From NCBI GenBank assembly GCA_014904845.1, contig MU119660.1:1-31443 (forward strand): a stretch of DNA of 31,443 bases. Reading direction: 5' to 3'. A program made the position numbers and the translations under genes. Position 1 is the first letter of the stretch. Each line of letters begins with the position of its first letter. Positions 1 through 10,665 of this stretch are shown here, one piece after another. The stretch is from Acephala macrosclerotiorum (taxonomy: Eukaryota; Ascomycota; Leotiomycetes; Helotiales; Mollisiaceae). The notes beneath the pieces are model-generated. The model did not search any database and was not told where the DNA came from. It worked only from the letters and a program-made list of their open reading frames with translations.

Positions 1-1
1 A

Positions 2-1474
2 TCAAGTCCATCGAATATATCACTCAAATTGACAGAGCCCACCAAGAATGCAACTATATCTGAAGAAGATGGAGACGCGCAGACATCGGATCTTAAGGCG
101 TCTGTCACAAATGCCCTTGATCAAGCTTTCGTGTCCGAGGAGGACGTACCGATGAAGAAGACCGAATCCGCAAATTCTTCGACCGAGAAGACACCTCTAT
201 CGAACGACACCTCGAAGCCGAAATCAGAGTCGGTTACATCAAAGCCTAAGCCTGGCTCTCAACAGACACATCCAAAGAAGAAACAAACGCACTCAACCTC
301 TCCACAGAGTACAGAGGCCAAGTCAACCGCTTCGACCGGCTCCACGACTACTCCAAAAGTCTCGAGTCCTCTCCAGAACGATGGACCAAACGAGGTACCC
401 ACAATATCGCAACCCACGGAAACCCCAACCGCCAACAAGTCCAGTTATAGGAGCAAGGCGACTGGTGTTCCATCGTGGAAGGAGCCGTATGGAGTATCGG
501 TTGGGACAGATGCACCAGATTGCAAGGAGCTCGAGGGAGGAAAAGGCTATACAAAACTTCAGATGGCTCAGAATACCGCGCAGGACGTCGGGAAGGAACG
601 AGATGATGCCCGCGCGACAGCAGAGAACCTCTGGGACTAGGTGAACTCGGCGAAAGCCAAGAGATCGGAGGCTTTGATTGTGCAGAACAAGATACTCACC
701 GAATCCTGGATGACGGAGAGACAGTCATTGGAGGGAGATAATGCAAAACTTCGCAGTAGAAACGCATCCCTCAGAGCTGCTGCGAAGGCCGATCGCAAGA
801 AAGTGTCGCAATACGATAAGAACGTGGAGCATAATAAGTTGTTGTTCAAGCAATTAAAAATCGCTCGGGACGAAAATCTCGCCCACATCGACAACAGTGT
901 TAATCAGAAAGCTGAGATTATGAGAGTTCAGCAGGAACTTACCCAGCAATATAAGGCCTTTTATCAACTCGAAAATAAGCTCAACACACAGCGACAACTC
1001 GTCTCATCAGCCGCTCCTGCATCTGCTACCTCCGACGCAGCAAAGGATAAGAAGATAGTAGAGCTCATGCAACAGAACCTGGCTCTTCAAGACTCTAATG
1101 ACTATTTGGCTTCACGGCTGGGGGAGGTGGCGAAATTTGGGACACAGCCACACGCTCAAACTGCGATGTCCAAACCCCAAACACCACAACCACAACTTAA
1201 TACCCGTCATCCTGATACGCCACTGTATGGCAAGGCTCTATTGGACCATCAAGAGGAAATTAGGTCTAAACAGCAAGCCTCATTTCAGAACGCGACTACA
1301 CAGGCACTCCAGGAAGGAAGTCAACCATCGACTCTTCTGTATGGTATAGCACTGTTAGAAGCAGGCAGAGGAAGAGGAAGAGGCAGAGGTAGAGGCAGAG
1401 GTAGAGGCAGAGGTAGAGGCGGATACTTTGACCGAGGAAGAGCTCGTGGGGGACGTGGAAGTGGAGGCTACTAA
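2..1474 (+). pseudogene. Coiled-coil protein with C-terminal RGG tract, interrupted by an in-frame TAG
   Basis: One reading frame runs from base 2 to TAA at 1472-1474 and is broken only by a TAG at 638-640. It is open at the window edge, so the true start may lie upstream; the first in-frame ATG is at 152. The N-terminal third is Ser/Thr/Pro/Lys-rich and probably disordered. The middle, on both sides of the TAG, is charged and heptad-like (for example LRSRNASLRAAAKADRKK), as expected of a coiled coil. A short motif LYGxALL(D/E) occurs twice near 1225 and 1340, and the protein ends in about ten Gly-Arg repeats followed by RGG/YFDRGR, typical of RNA-binding RGG boxes. The coiled coil continues smoothly across the TAG and no good splice sites flank it, so a recent nonsense mutation, readthrough or sequencing error fits better than two genes. 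I do not recognise the family; an RNA-associated role is inferred only from the RGG tail. Confidence 0.6.
1364..1421 (+). repeat. GGCAGA/GGTAGA hexamer microsatellite coding for Gly-Arg repeats
   Basis: Tandem hexamers of the form GG(C/T/A)AGA run in frame and encode alternating Gly-Arg in the preceding gene. Such tracts change length easily by slippage, so the size of the RGG tail may vary between strains. Confidence 0.9.
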
Positions 1475-2541
1475 TCAAGACCTCTGACTTCAAAACCACA
1501 AACGTCGATATTGGACAGATTTCCTATCGGAAACACTCATAGTTTAAGCATTGGACCAGGTTTATGAATTTGTTTCTAGTCAAGGATCATGTCCTAAGTG
1601 CTATTGCATTGGTCATAGTGTGCCGTCTCCCATTTCGAGGATAGGGAATCTCAATTTTTCAACGTACCTCAAATCCAATCACTGGGCTATCATAAACCCA
1701 TACGATACATTGCCGCGAAATTGTGACGCACAATACATGCTGATACTGTGGTTCTGTGAATTCCATCCTCTCTTTAATCACTTAATGCCTCCCAAGATCT
1801 CTCCTAAACACTGATAACTTTATTTGAATACCTCCAGAGCTAAAAGTCACGTCTCTCAGCATGAAATCGTTCCACCTAGTTCTTGACATTGAAGTGTGTT
1901 TGCATGATATCCACACAAATAACAAGGGAATAATGTCCCCCTCAAAGTCAGACAAGCAACCTACTAAGGCCAAGTATTATGACAACATCTCAATAAGTAT
2001 TACGGTTGAATATTACCCTTGGTATCCTCGCCATCTTATCTAAGACATCACAGTACATAGGAATGAGTGAACAAGTACGTAGATTTCAAATGGGTTTGAT
2101 CTATCTGTCTTAAGTTGGTGATAATGGAGAAGTTATAAGTAAACCCCATTGCTATCTCATGAATCCAGTTTGCAATATTCAATATGAAACTGAAATTAAG
2201 TAATTAGAAGCGATATCATCGAAAGCAATGCTCCTAGAACATCAAATCAAGACATAGGTTATTACGTGACACTATAACACGAAATCCAATGACGACCACA
2301 TACTTATGATCAAGGTAATACTGAAAGATCTAACGTAAGAGAGAGAGAGAGAGAAGTTAGGATCCCGAATCATATAATAAACCTCGTTCCCGATGAGATT
2401 CAAGTACACGTGCTGTGAACGCGACTTCGTCATTTTCGTTTGCTCACATAATTTGCGCTAGTCGCCACGCGTGTTTATCAAGTCTTCCTCGATCTTGCGA
2501 TCAAGTTTTTTCTATCATCGTCTTCATCACCAACGTACAAG
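1475..2541. other. Intergenic region; no supported gene
   Basis: Short open stretches occur on both strands, but none has convincing composition, a recognisable motif or introns. The last about 110 bases before 2542 are pyrimidine-rich with no in-frame extension and probably form the promoter and leader of the next gene. Confidence 0.6.
2339..2354. repeat. (GA)8 microsatellite
   Basis: Eight uninterrupted GA dinucleotides lie about 190 bp upstream of the next start codon. GA/CT tracts are common in fungal promoters, but no regulatory role can be shown here. Confidence 0.9.
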
Positions 2542-4624
2542 ATGGCTGGTGATATTGAAGACACCTTTGCTGCGCAAGCTCGCCTTTGGAAATATCGCGA
2601 TGAAAACGTCGGACTCACAATTCGAGACGAAGTACTCGAACTCGTCATACCAAGACTTCTGGCCTTCAGTCTGGAGCGAGGCATCGACAAGTTTACATAC
2701 AAGGCCACGAGCTTCGAAACTTGGTTTGAATGGCGCGTAGATGTGGCACGCTGGAACCATCTGTGTAAGCAACCAGCCTGTTTAAGCAGAACAAAGTAGC
2801 TAATGATGGTATAGTCGGTGCTGCGCCGCCATTCCCCAATCGAGAACCCAGTCGCCCAAGAGGGTATCCAACCCGCGACATCAGCGACCTTTTCGAGGAC
2901 CTGTCATTAACTCCAACCGCACAACTCAAGTCCAACCATTGGCATGGTGGTCGAGGAGGTCGAGGGGGAGGTTCGAGTCACGGTGGGTGTCATTCCAATA
3001 CACCCCCTACTGACCCAACTCCCGCCGAATCTCAACAACACGGCTACGGAAGCCCCAACCCCACTCGAGGAGGCAGCTCTGCTTCCAGTCGAGCTGGCTA
3101 TAATGGAGGCGGTCGCGGTAATCATTCGTCGCAAACCCCTCGCATTTATCGTGGTCATTGGCCATTCGTCGATGCCGCTGGAGCCCCAGAATTTCAAGTT
3201 CACCTTCACCGTGGCGTGAGGCCGTATGTCTTCGGAGGCAATCGGGATAGAGTCACCCACGTCGAGCAAAAATTCGGCTGCCAGATCGAGGCTAACACTG
3301 ATGACAACGGAGATACTTGGTCAATCTGGCCCCAAGCTCTCTCGCAGGCAGCATCAAGACTCGCTCCAACAGAAAACATCAAAGCAGCCTACGACTTCCT
3401 GGTAGAGTACGGCCGCATGACCACCTTGCCCTTCTACAATGGCGGCAATGGACCATATATCGACCGCCACTGCATCGATTACCACTCACCTGGTTACTGG
3501 GAGGACAGATGTGTCGACAAACTCAACGAACGGGTACGGTTAAAAGGGCATGAGGCCACAAGGCACTAACACATACAAACAACCCCCTGCAACCAAAATA
3601 TTTCAGGCACTCATGCCATTTTAATAAGCGCAATTCTTCTTCTCGCAGCACTAAAACTAGCTTTTTGCGACAACTACTCACGCGATAGAATTAATAAATT
3701 AAGAGCCTTATAATTTATGCATAAATAATGCGATTCGATTGCACTTTTTAAAATTATAAAAAGTTGTAGATTAGTTGCGCTGTAATTGCACTTTGCATCG
3801 ATATCGCGACTTTTTCTAAGTCAACAACTTAGCGAGATAAAGCGGCATAAGCAGATTTAGCTGTGAAAATGTTTTTGCCTTGTGGCCTCATGCCCTTTTA
3901 ACCGTACCCCAACGAACGCATCTACAGGCAAGCACTAATCGACGGTGCGACCGCTAGCATGCAGCAACCCGCAATTACACCAACCCCACCCGGAGCTGGA
4001 ACAAAGACCACAGCAGGAGACCCCAGCAATGCAACCCCGAAGGTTAATGTCACGCGCACTGATGTCATCATGCGTGACAACGATCCACGTGACCCATCGT
4101 TCGTGGTAAGAAACCCAAACGGAACCCCGAACCAATACATGGGCAACGATGCCCCGGCCCAAGTTCCGCTCCACGAGAGATCTGGGTGGGCTTCCAATAT
4201 TAACGAAAAAAATCAAGAACGTGAAAAAGTGGGTGCTCAGACACCCGCCAATCCTGGCACTAAGATCAAGTTCGATTGTTCTGAGGAGGCCAGTCAGATG
4301 CATCGTGCTGACTTGATTGCTTCTGTAAAGGAGGAATATAACCGTTGCCATGTGCGAGACCCAGTGACCACGGAACTCATGCCCTGGTCGCAATACGAAT
4401 CTATCTTCACCCAGCGTATTAGGCCAAAGCTAACGTCAGAGATCCTCGACGACCCTAAAATCCAAGAGCAAATGATCCATAAATACCTAGCAAAGCACAA
4501 GCTCAAGGTTGTCAAGGAGGAAGACGAGGAGGAAGACAAGGAGGAAGACAAGGAGGAAGACAAGGAGGCTAAGCAATCGGAGGGTGATGGTAGTGATTCG
4601 GGAGCATCTCCCGCACTGACCTGA
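2542..4624 (+). pseudogene. Gly/Arg-rich hypothetical protein split by a MITE insertion
   Basis: ATG at 2542 sits in good context (AAGATGG). Exon 1 is 2542-2764. A 50-bp intron at 2765-2814 has a GTAAGC donor, a CTAAT branch-like site and a TATAG acceptor. Exon 2 is open from 2815 to a TAA at 3567-3569, but its last 12 codons lie inside an inserted transposon (3532-3909). Removing the element and one copy of the 8-bp duplication joins 3531 to 3918 and keeps the frame open to TGA at 4622-4624, giving 1647 coding bases (548 codons plus stop). This agreement is strong evidence that both pieces were one gene. The protein has a globular N-terminus (WFEWRVDVARWNHL), a GGRGG-rich linker, a middle domain with EFQVHLHRG and GYWEDRCVDKLNER, and an acidic EEDK-repeat tail. 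No known family is recognised. As it stands, translation would stop within the element and lose about 225 residues. Confidence 0.85.
3532..3909. mobile_element. 378-bp MITE with perfect 33-34 bp TIRs and 8-bp target duplication
   Basis: The ends are perfect inverted repeats: 3532-3564 begins GGGTACGGTTAAAAGGGC and 3877-3909 is its exact reverse complement; one further base pair (3565/3876) also matches. The element is flanked by CAACGAAC at 3524-3531 and 3910-3917. The interior is AT-rich with small palindromes and no ORF, so it is non-autonomous. An 8-bp duplication is typical of the hAT superfamily, though the GGGTACGG terminus is not a family signature I can name. Perfect ends and duplication suggest a fairly recent insertion. 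The total insertion (386 bp) is not a multiple of three. Confidence 0.95.
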
Positions 4625-5166
4625 CCACTTCGTCCTCTTTCTCTTCAACATGTCTCATTGACACGTCTCTAAGTGAGACAACTGCCTATTGGTAGTGCCA
4701 AATTGTGCGGCGAAAACGGTCCAATGCTGGCCAAGTTCTTAGAGAACTACGCTCGTATTGAACAGAGCTCATAGTCACATCACCCCCCTTGCAAAGTGCA
4801 AGTACACCTTCACATGCTCGTGCATACAACCTCTCATTGAGGCATCTCCAACAGAGATTCAATAGCAATCAAATTAAAATCCTTAAAAACAATGACCTGA
4901 CCCAAGACTCGCACATGTGAAATTACCATGATCTATGATACCAAAGAAAAATACTCGACATCTGCCAACCTTTTCAGCCATTACTCATACCCCTTCTGTT
5001 CATCCAAAAATGGCCATTGAGCAAGCCACCCTTTGCCCTTCGAGATCCTGTGACGACTGCGTCCAAGAAGTTCCTCCATCCCTAAACATGACCATAACCT
5101 ATGCCAGTCACCAGTAGGAGTAATAGAGACCCGAGCCATCACCCCTGTCGCATAACCCAAACATTC
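4625..5166. other. Intergenic region between convergent genes; nothing recognised
   Basis: The + strand split gene and the minus-strand gene at 5167-6665 converge here. Only short unsupported ORFs are seen, for example 4935-5117. Confidence 0.6.
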
Positions 5167-6665
5167 CTATAATGGCGTCGCAGATATTCGAGACGAGTCT
5201 GAAATTCCTTCGCCGATCGTTGGAATCTCTATCGCAAGTCTGGCCCCGATGGTGTTTGCCGGTCGTCTGGCAGCCAGATTGACTTTCGCTGCTGATGTGG
5301 TGGAGCTCTGAACCTGGACAATGGGTCCACTCGAGATGTTATCCTCCATCGCCACAATAAAACCATCCTCTGCCAACATCTGCTGGCTGCCATTCCCGCC
5401 ATTTCATCGCCGCCCATTCGCTTGCCGACAATGCGGTCTCGACGTTGCGAAAACATACACTCCTTCTTCCATGCGTCGAATCTCGTTGCTCCAGCTTGTG
5501 TATCGTCTGCGGATTCGAATCCCTTGTTTGAATTCCATCTGTTAAACTCGTCTTGACACTTGGCCGCCGTCCAATGCATCGTCTGTTTCTTCTCAATATA
5601 CTTGTTCCAGGCAGCCTCTATATTTTTCAGATCGCAAAGATGAAGGTGGCATGAATGCGGGCTGTCGGTGACTGAGACTCCTTTCTTGACCGTCTTGTCG
5701 AGGAAAGTGTGGAATTCCCATTGAGGTGGCTTTTGACGGCAACTGGTGTCTCTGAGTATGTTCCTCACTGAGTGGTGGACTCATGTTGCTTCGGATCTCC
5801 TCGAGCGAGTCCTGCCAGCGAGTGGGGAGGCAGAGTTGGCGGTATTCCTTTTCTGACGGTGCTCTTGGGTAGTCCTCTCCGACACGCAATCGAAGCGCCT
5901 TCGTGATAATGAATTGGAAGAAATGGACGCTCTCCTTTTGAAAACATAGAAGACAGATGATCATCGAAAGCCACTTGCATATGTCGGCGCTCCAGTTAGG
6001 ATTGTGGCGCCACTTCGTTCCAGTCGCGTCATTCCTCAGCTCTTTATTGTTCCTTGTGAAGATTTTGACATCTTTGGGTAGAATGACGGCAGGGACGCAT
6101 CCGAACAATTGCACGGTCTTTCGATAAAGGGCTTGTTCTTCTGCAGAGGATTTGGAAACCAGGAAATCTTCGTCTTCGTCCCACTCCTCTCGCAATTCCT
6201 CCTCGTCTGATATCGACCAGTATCTATCGAATTGAATGCCGCCCGCTTTGATAGCTGCGTCCGTGGCCTCGAGATGGAACCCTTCCTCGTCGCCTGCAGG
6301 AGATTAGAAATGTATATAGATGGAAATGGAAACGCACTCTCGGAATCCGGTATGATCTCGGCGGATTTGTACTTATTTCTGCGTACTATGCCCGACGAAG
6401 AATCCAGCTCAGAGGGAGATGGGAAAGATTCAGCGGAGAGAGGAGTGGTAGAATCTATTGCCGGGCCATGGTTTCGGTCGGTTCGGATTTGATCAAGTTT
6501 GGAACTTGGAGAAACTTGAATGCGACAGCGATTCGCGATGGCTGGACGCGATATATTTGCAGTATATTCAATGTATTTACGTTTTGTAGTAGATGGAAAC
6601 AAAGATTGTTCTTTAGAAGACGATATAGAATCAGAAGAATTAGAAGAATTATAATACGGAGGCAT
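5167..6665 (-). pseudogene. Unrecognised protein gene with one intron and two compensating frameshifts
   Basis: ATG at 6665-6663 opens exon 1 (6665-6338), a Ser-rich N-terminus. A 44-bp intron at 6337-6294 has a GTGCGT donor, a CTAAT branch and a CTGCAG acceptor, and joins in phase to an acidic stretch (SDEEGFHLEATD ... REEWDEDEDF). The frame then runs through a globular region (KTVQLFGCVPAVILPKDVK, NWSADICKWLSMIICLL). Near 5775 coding character switches to the next frame (KPPQWEFHTFLDKTVKKG, KNIEAAWNKYIEKK). Near 5385 it seems to return to the original frame (EDGFIVAMEDNISSGPIV) and ends at 5167. No intron of plausible size fixes either switch; the only GT..AG candidate at the first is 17 nt. 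Two indels in a dead gene are the simplest reading. The C-terminal frame is uncertain. An alternative in-frame upstream ATG at 6746 would add a Phe/Ile-rich leader. No family recognised. Confidence 0.6.
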
Positions 6666-8246
6666 ATCAAATTTGAATTTGAAATGAAAAAAACGAAAAA
6701 CAATAAAATAACAAATTTGAATAGAAAATGATATATGAACTTTCAAAGTAATAATAGAAGTTAAAATTGAAATTTTAAAAAGATAACAAATATCAAAAAG
6801 CGGCCAAGATCGAAGCTTTGAAAAACTCGATTTAATAAGCGATTTTACGCATTTAAAGAGTGCTTTAAATTATTAATAAAATGGCGGATTTGAAACTTTA
6901 AAACGCTTATTTATTACTTGTTTTCCGAGAAGAGGATATTTATACCTTCACACTCAGTACCTAGTTTCTTGAACTATGTCCGGCTTAGTCAAGCGCAGCT
7001 GTATTCCTTCGAGGGATACCTAGTCAACGGCGTTGAGGTGGGTACGATACCTTTTTGAAGGGTATGGATTCCTTCCATCCTGCGCTTAAAACGAGCATGC
7101 CTACACTACGCAAGAGCAGGACAATACTTTCAGCACATTCGACTCTCCGGATTGAATTGAACCGTCTAACCACGCAAGTCTTATTGAGATCGCTTGTCAA
7201 GCACACATTCCCACGTACTGCGTACTTTCAGGACGAGCCTTCAATATGCCAGACTGTGAAGTCCCAATATACCAGGATCATTGTTATCATCTTTTAGTCT
7301 GTTGTCATTTCAACCATTCGAGACTTGGTCACTACTTTTAACATAATGAAAGGCATCAAGAGTGAGCACAGCTTCCACAATAGGATTTAGTTTGTCCTTC
7401 GATGAGTCTTGAGGTTGTCCCAGAGCAACTGCTGCGTTCCAACACTAAAGTGAGACTGCGAAGTTGTCAGAAGAGATTTGCCTGCTTCTGTTTTCTTCGA
7501 GGGGGCAGTTTTTATACATCCACGAGCCTAGTATTCTAACATTCTTGGCCTTCCTGAACGTTCATATCATGAGCGTTTCAATTCGGATTTTCGCTTCGGT
7601 TGTCTTGAGCTCTAGATCGTGAGGTATAAAAGCCCACCTCCAATTCTGTTAAACATTACCATTACGAGCCGAGCCAAGGCGGGGCGGAAAGAACTTGCAA
7701 TCCTCTAACATATCTATTCGAAGTTAAACTTGCCTACGCAGATGCTGGTGTTCTTCCAAGCTTCAGCTATTGAGTTGGAGAACTAGAAGAGGAAGGAGAT
7801 TTGATGTGACGGTTGTCATTTGATCACTCGCTATCCTTCAATCCTGGTATTGTATTAGGTTAGAGGCGGTGGCATGAACATTGAGCTGAAATTCCTACAG
7901 CTGAATAACTCCGAAGCTTTCGAGTTTAGGCTTAGCTTAGTTAGAATGTCCCCGGTACTTCAGGACAACGGAGGGGCTGCTGAATTTGTGTCTTCAGCCC
8001 AAATGCGTATTCGAGTAAATCCGGGGAACGAGTCGTATCTGCCTTTCTTCATTTGGGGGAAGAAAGTTTCATAGTCATGGAGGGAATATTTATTTGCATT
8101 ACCTCAAGTTTTGCATCATTTTCCTAGACACTCTCCAGCTTTGAATTGAAGTGGGTCCTTTCAAGGGTTCCAATCTTCGCCGCACTTCTCCATCCTTTGC
8201 TCCTTAATTGCCACGTTTCATTCTTCAAAGCTTTATCTGCATTTAT
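6666..8246. other. Gene-poor region; no supported gene
   Basis: The first 250 bases are AT-rich; the rest has ordinary composition but only short unsupported ORFs (7055-7297, 7874-8074). No RNA gene is recognised. Confidence 0.55.
6834..6911. repeat. Short inverted repeat, about 78 bp
   Basis: AATAAGCGATTTT at the left end pairs with AAAACGCTTATT at the right with one unpaired base. It may be a tiny MITE remnant or a chance AT-rich inverted repeat; no target duplication can be seen. Confidence 0.4.
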
Positions 8247-8600
8247 TTTGCAATAATCTTTTTAATATGATTTTTTATTAATTTTTTGAATGCTCTATTT
8301 TCAATTTCTAATTAATATTAATTTTTTTCATATATTTTATATAAGATAAGAAATTCGGGCCTAAAAACTTATATAAGATAAATATTCAAAAAATAATAAA
8401 ATATAATAAAAAAAAAATTCTAAAAAATTCCAAAAATAAGTTTTTCAAAATAATTAATTTTATTCAATTTTTTATTAATTTTATTTATACTTTCTTTTTA
8501 ATTTATAATTAAATTAATTTTTTTTTAATATATTTTATTTAATATAAGAAATCCAGGCCCAAAATCTTATCTAAGATAAAATAATTAAAAACAAAAATAA
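8247..8600. repeat. AT-rich degenerate direct duplication
   Basis: Two units of about 150 bp, roughly 8247-8400 and 8441-8600, share the same order of blocks: a TTTTTTATTAATTTT run, an AATTAATTTTTTT run, TATATTTTAT, AAGAAATYCRGGCCYAAAA and CTTATMTAAGATAAA. Most differences are C/T or A/G. The unit spacing is about 195 bp. This looks like an old local duplication or tandem transposon fragment eroded by transitions. Confidence 0.65.
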
Positions 8601-8674
8601 AAATAAAAATTTCCTCCCAAAAATCAACCAGAATATTTTATATATTCTGTTCAAGGAAAATGAAAGGCCAGAGG

Positions 8675-9002
8675 TGTAACGATCAACTCATGATTCGTAC
8701 CATTTCGTGAAAACGATGCAAACTCACGAAATATGCCCTAATTTGAGTAAAGATATATTTAAGGGTTTTTATAGAATGGACCGCTCATTTCATGAAATGG
8801 AGAGTTCATTCTATGAAATGATTAATCAGGGCTGGATCAGAGGCTGAGGCGTCTCTGACAAACAGAAGAAATCTACAGCTAATAAGTGATCCATTTCATC
8901 ATTTAAATTCCATGGAATGCGATACAATTGGGAATTCGATAACAAATTCGACGAAAACCCTCTATTTCATGAAATGATCGAAATGATGAGTTGACCGTCA
9001 CG
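8675..9002. mobile_element. Degenerate MITE-like element rich in TTTCATGAAA palindromes
   Basis: The left end (about 8675-8713) and the reverse complement of the right end (about 8964-9002) align over about 38 bp: RTAACGATCAACTCAT against RTGACGGTCAACTCAT, then both run into ATTTCRTGAAA. Most mismatches are transitions. GAGG flanks both sides (8671-8674 and 9003-9006) and may be a weak target duplication. Inside, ATTTCATGAAAT-type palindromes recur at least five times (for example 8787-8801, 8808-8820, 8962-8976). There is no ORF. This is probably an old non-autonomous DNA transposon; exact ends are uncertain. Confidence 0.65.
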
Positions 9003-9330
9003 GAGGAAGGACATGTCGGTTTATTTTATATTGCAGGGGATCTGCTAATTGTATCAATTTAATTTTGCATCCAAATAGAGGCGCATGCTTTCAAATTCAA
9101 CAGAAATGAGATCACGAGGTAGGTATCAATCGAGCTTTAGCAATTCCTGATTCTCCTTTCCTCTTTGGAGTTAATAGGGCAAGGACGGACAGCTTCAGGG
9201 AGCTTTTGAGGGAGCGGTTGGGTGACTACAGAAATAGGCATGAATCGCCAATCCGTGAGTGCACAGGACAGCAATGAGGTGTGAATCAAAGTGTTCGGCT
9301 TCCATTATTGAGAATTGGCTCTCCACTTGC
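9003..9330. other. Intergenic; downstream of the nuclease-like gene
   Basis: No gene or repeat recognised. It probably holds the 3' end of the transcript ending near 9331. Confidence 0.5.
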
Positions 9331-10665
9331 TCACGAGAACAAACACTCTGATAACCATGGCCAGTATTCATCGGTACCATATTCAACAATCGTCTCCAAT
9401 GCGCGTAGGAGTTTGTAGATGCCAACAATATCAGTAGTAGATCCTATATCAAGCATTCCTCGCAGCATCTAAAAAGTCAGCAAAGAATGCAAAAAATGGA
9501 GTCGTCGCCTACTCTACTCGTCTTGTCGTCATCTATATAACTATAGCAGACTTGCCAAGTGTGTCCTGCAACCGTGATTGATGGTATGGGAAGCATGGAG
9601 TTTCCTGCCCCATTCACAAGCCCTTCAATTCGTCGGAACAATGCAGAGTTCCAGATAGCGAGTTGAAGGAGTAGGTCGTGATTTGAACGGGTTTTCTTCA
9701 GCTCGACTGAAGAGAACAACGGTTTCTCTCGCAAATAGTATGCTTCGGTCTGATTGATGCTCCAAACCTCGCCATCTGGCAGCTTCTTCAATCTGTCTTT
9801 GATCTGTCCCACCTCTTCCTTTGTTGGTGAAATGAACAGGCCGTAATCTACTCGCTTTCCTTCGTATGGGAGGCCTTCAACGCCTGAGCCGCGGGGTATG
9901 AGTGAGGGAGGCTGGATGTTCGTGCTGGTTCTAGATATTGTCAGCGGTGGCCAGATGATCTCGGGAGTAACGAACATATTCTCCACAAGGGCTCTGCCTT
10001 CAACTGCGAGATCCAACAAGGGTCGGACTACCTCCTCACCCCAGCTGGCCTCCGGTTTGTCTAGCTCGAAGCATTGTCGAGCCCTTGTGTGTATTCGCAG
10101 AATGTCTTTGAATGTATTCGGGTTGACGTCGTCAAAAAGGTCATCGTCTTCGGCATCGCATTCTTCGAGGTGTGGGGTCAAATCATCCTGGCGGCGTTAG
10201 CAGAGTCAGAAACAAATTCTCTGGAAGATGTACTCTGATCGAAATTGGCATGAAACCCTTCCTCCCAGAACGCACAATCTGGCTGTTCAGTCTCCTCACA
10301 TTTGCAGGCAGTTCGTTGTCTGGATGTCGAAGCTGGAGGTACGTTGTTGGGGGATCGGCATTTTCAAGGTCGCGAACTGTCTTTGCGGGGCTGCGACTTC
10401 GAGCCCGACCCTTGCTGGACTGGCTCAAGGCCGTGGCTTTGGTGAGGCTCAGTGCGGAGTTGATTGAGACCGTGTAAGCCGACTCTTTTCGACTGTTGGA
10501 CCTCAACACGCGCGGTTCCTCCATTGCATACATACGTCGTTTCTTGCGAGGAGGTTCGAGATCTGCTACCCTCCTATTGACGCCGTCACCGTCACCGTCG
10601 CATGCAGGTGTGCCTTGGTCGTAAACATCTTGCAGCCAGCCGTTGATGATGGGTTCTCGGGACAT
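9331..10665 (-). CDS. PD-(D/E)XK nuclease-like domain protein (fungal PDDEXK_14-like family)
   Basis: Three exons give 414 residues. Exon 1 is 10665-10234. Intron 1 (10233-10188, 46 bp) has a GTACAT donor, a GCTAAC branch and a GCCAG acceptor. Exon 2 is 10187-9513. Intron 2 (9512-9469, 44 bp) has a GTAGGC donor, a GCTGAC branch and a TTTTAG acceptor. Exon 3 ends at TGA 9333-9331. Splicing restores family-like joins: PISIR|DDLTPHLEE and DDDKTSR|MLRGMLDIGSTTDIVGIYKLL. Residues 1-110 are basic and disordered (RKKRR). The nuclease-like core follows: SWGEEVVRPLL (about 193-203), VDYGLF with Asp258, INQTEAYYLREKPLF, then SVELKKT with Glu306-x-Lys308, and QLAIWN, which fits the fourth motif. All acidic/lysine positions of a PD-(D/E)XK site appear present. 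This family is widespread in Pezizomycotina and functionally uncharacterised as far as I know; DNA cleavage is inferred from the fold. The gene looks intact. Confidence 0.9.

Noticed and set aside
3534..3924. The MITE acting as an intron (GTACGG donor, CTACAG acceptor)
   Set aside because: Splicing there shifts the frame and meets a stop within a few codons; simple removal of element plus one target duplication is what restores the gene.
7055..7297. 80-codon + strand ORF
   Set aside because: No domain, no intron structure, overlapped by a similar-length antisense frame; typical random ORF.
7874..8074. 66-codon + strand ORF starting at ATG
   Set aside because: Ordinary composition but nothing recognisable and no supporting promoter or splice context; too short to claim.
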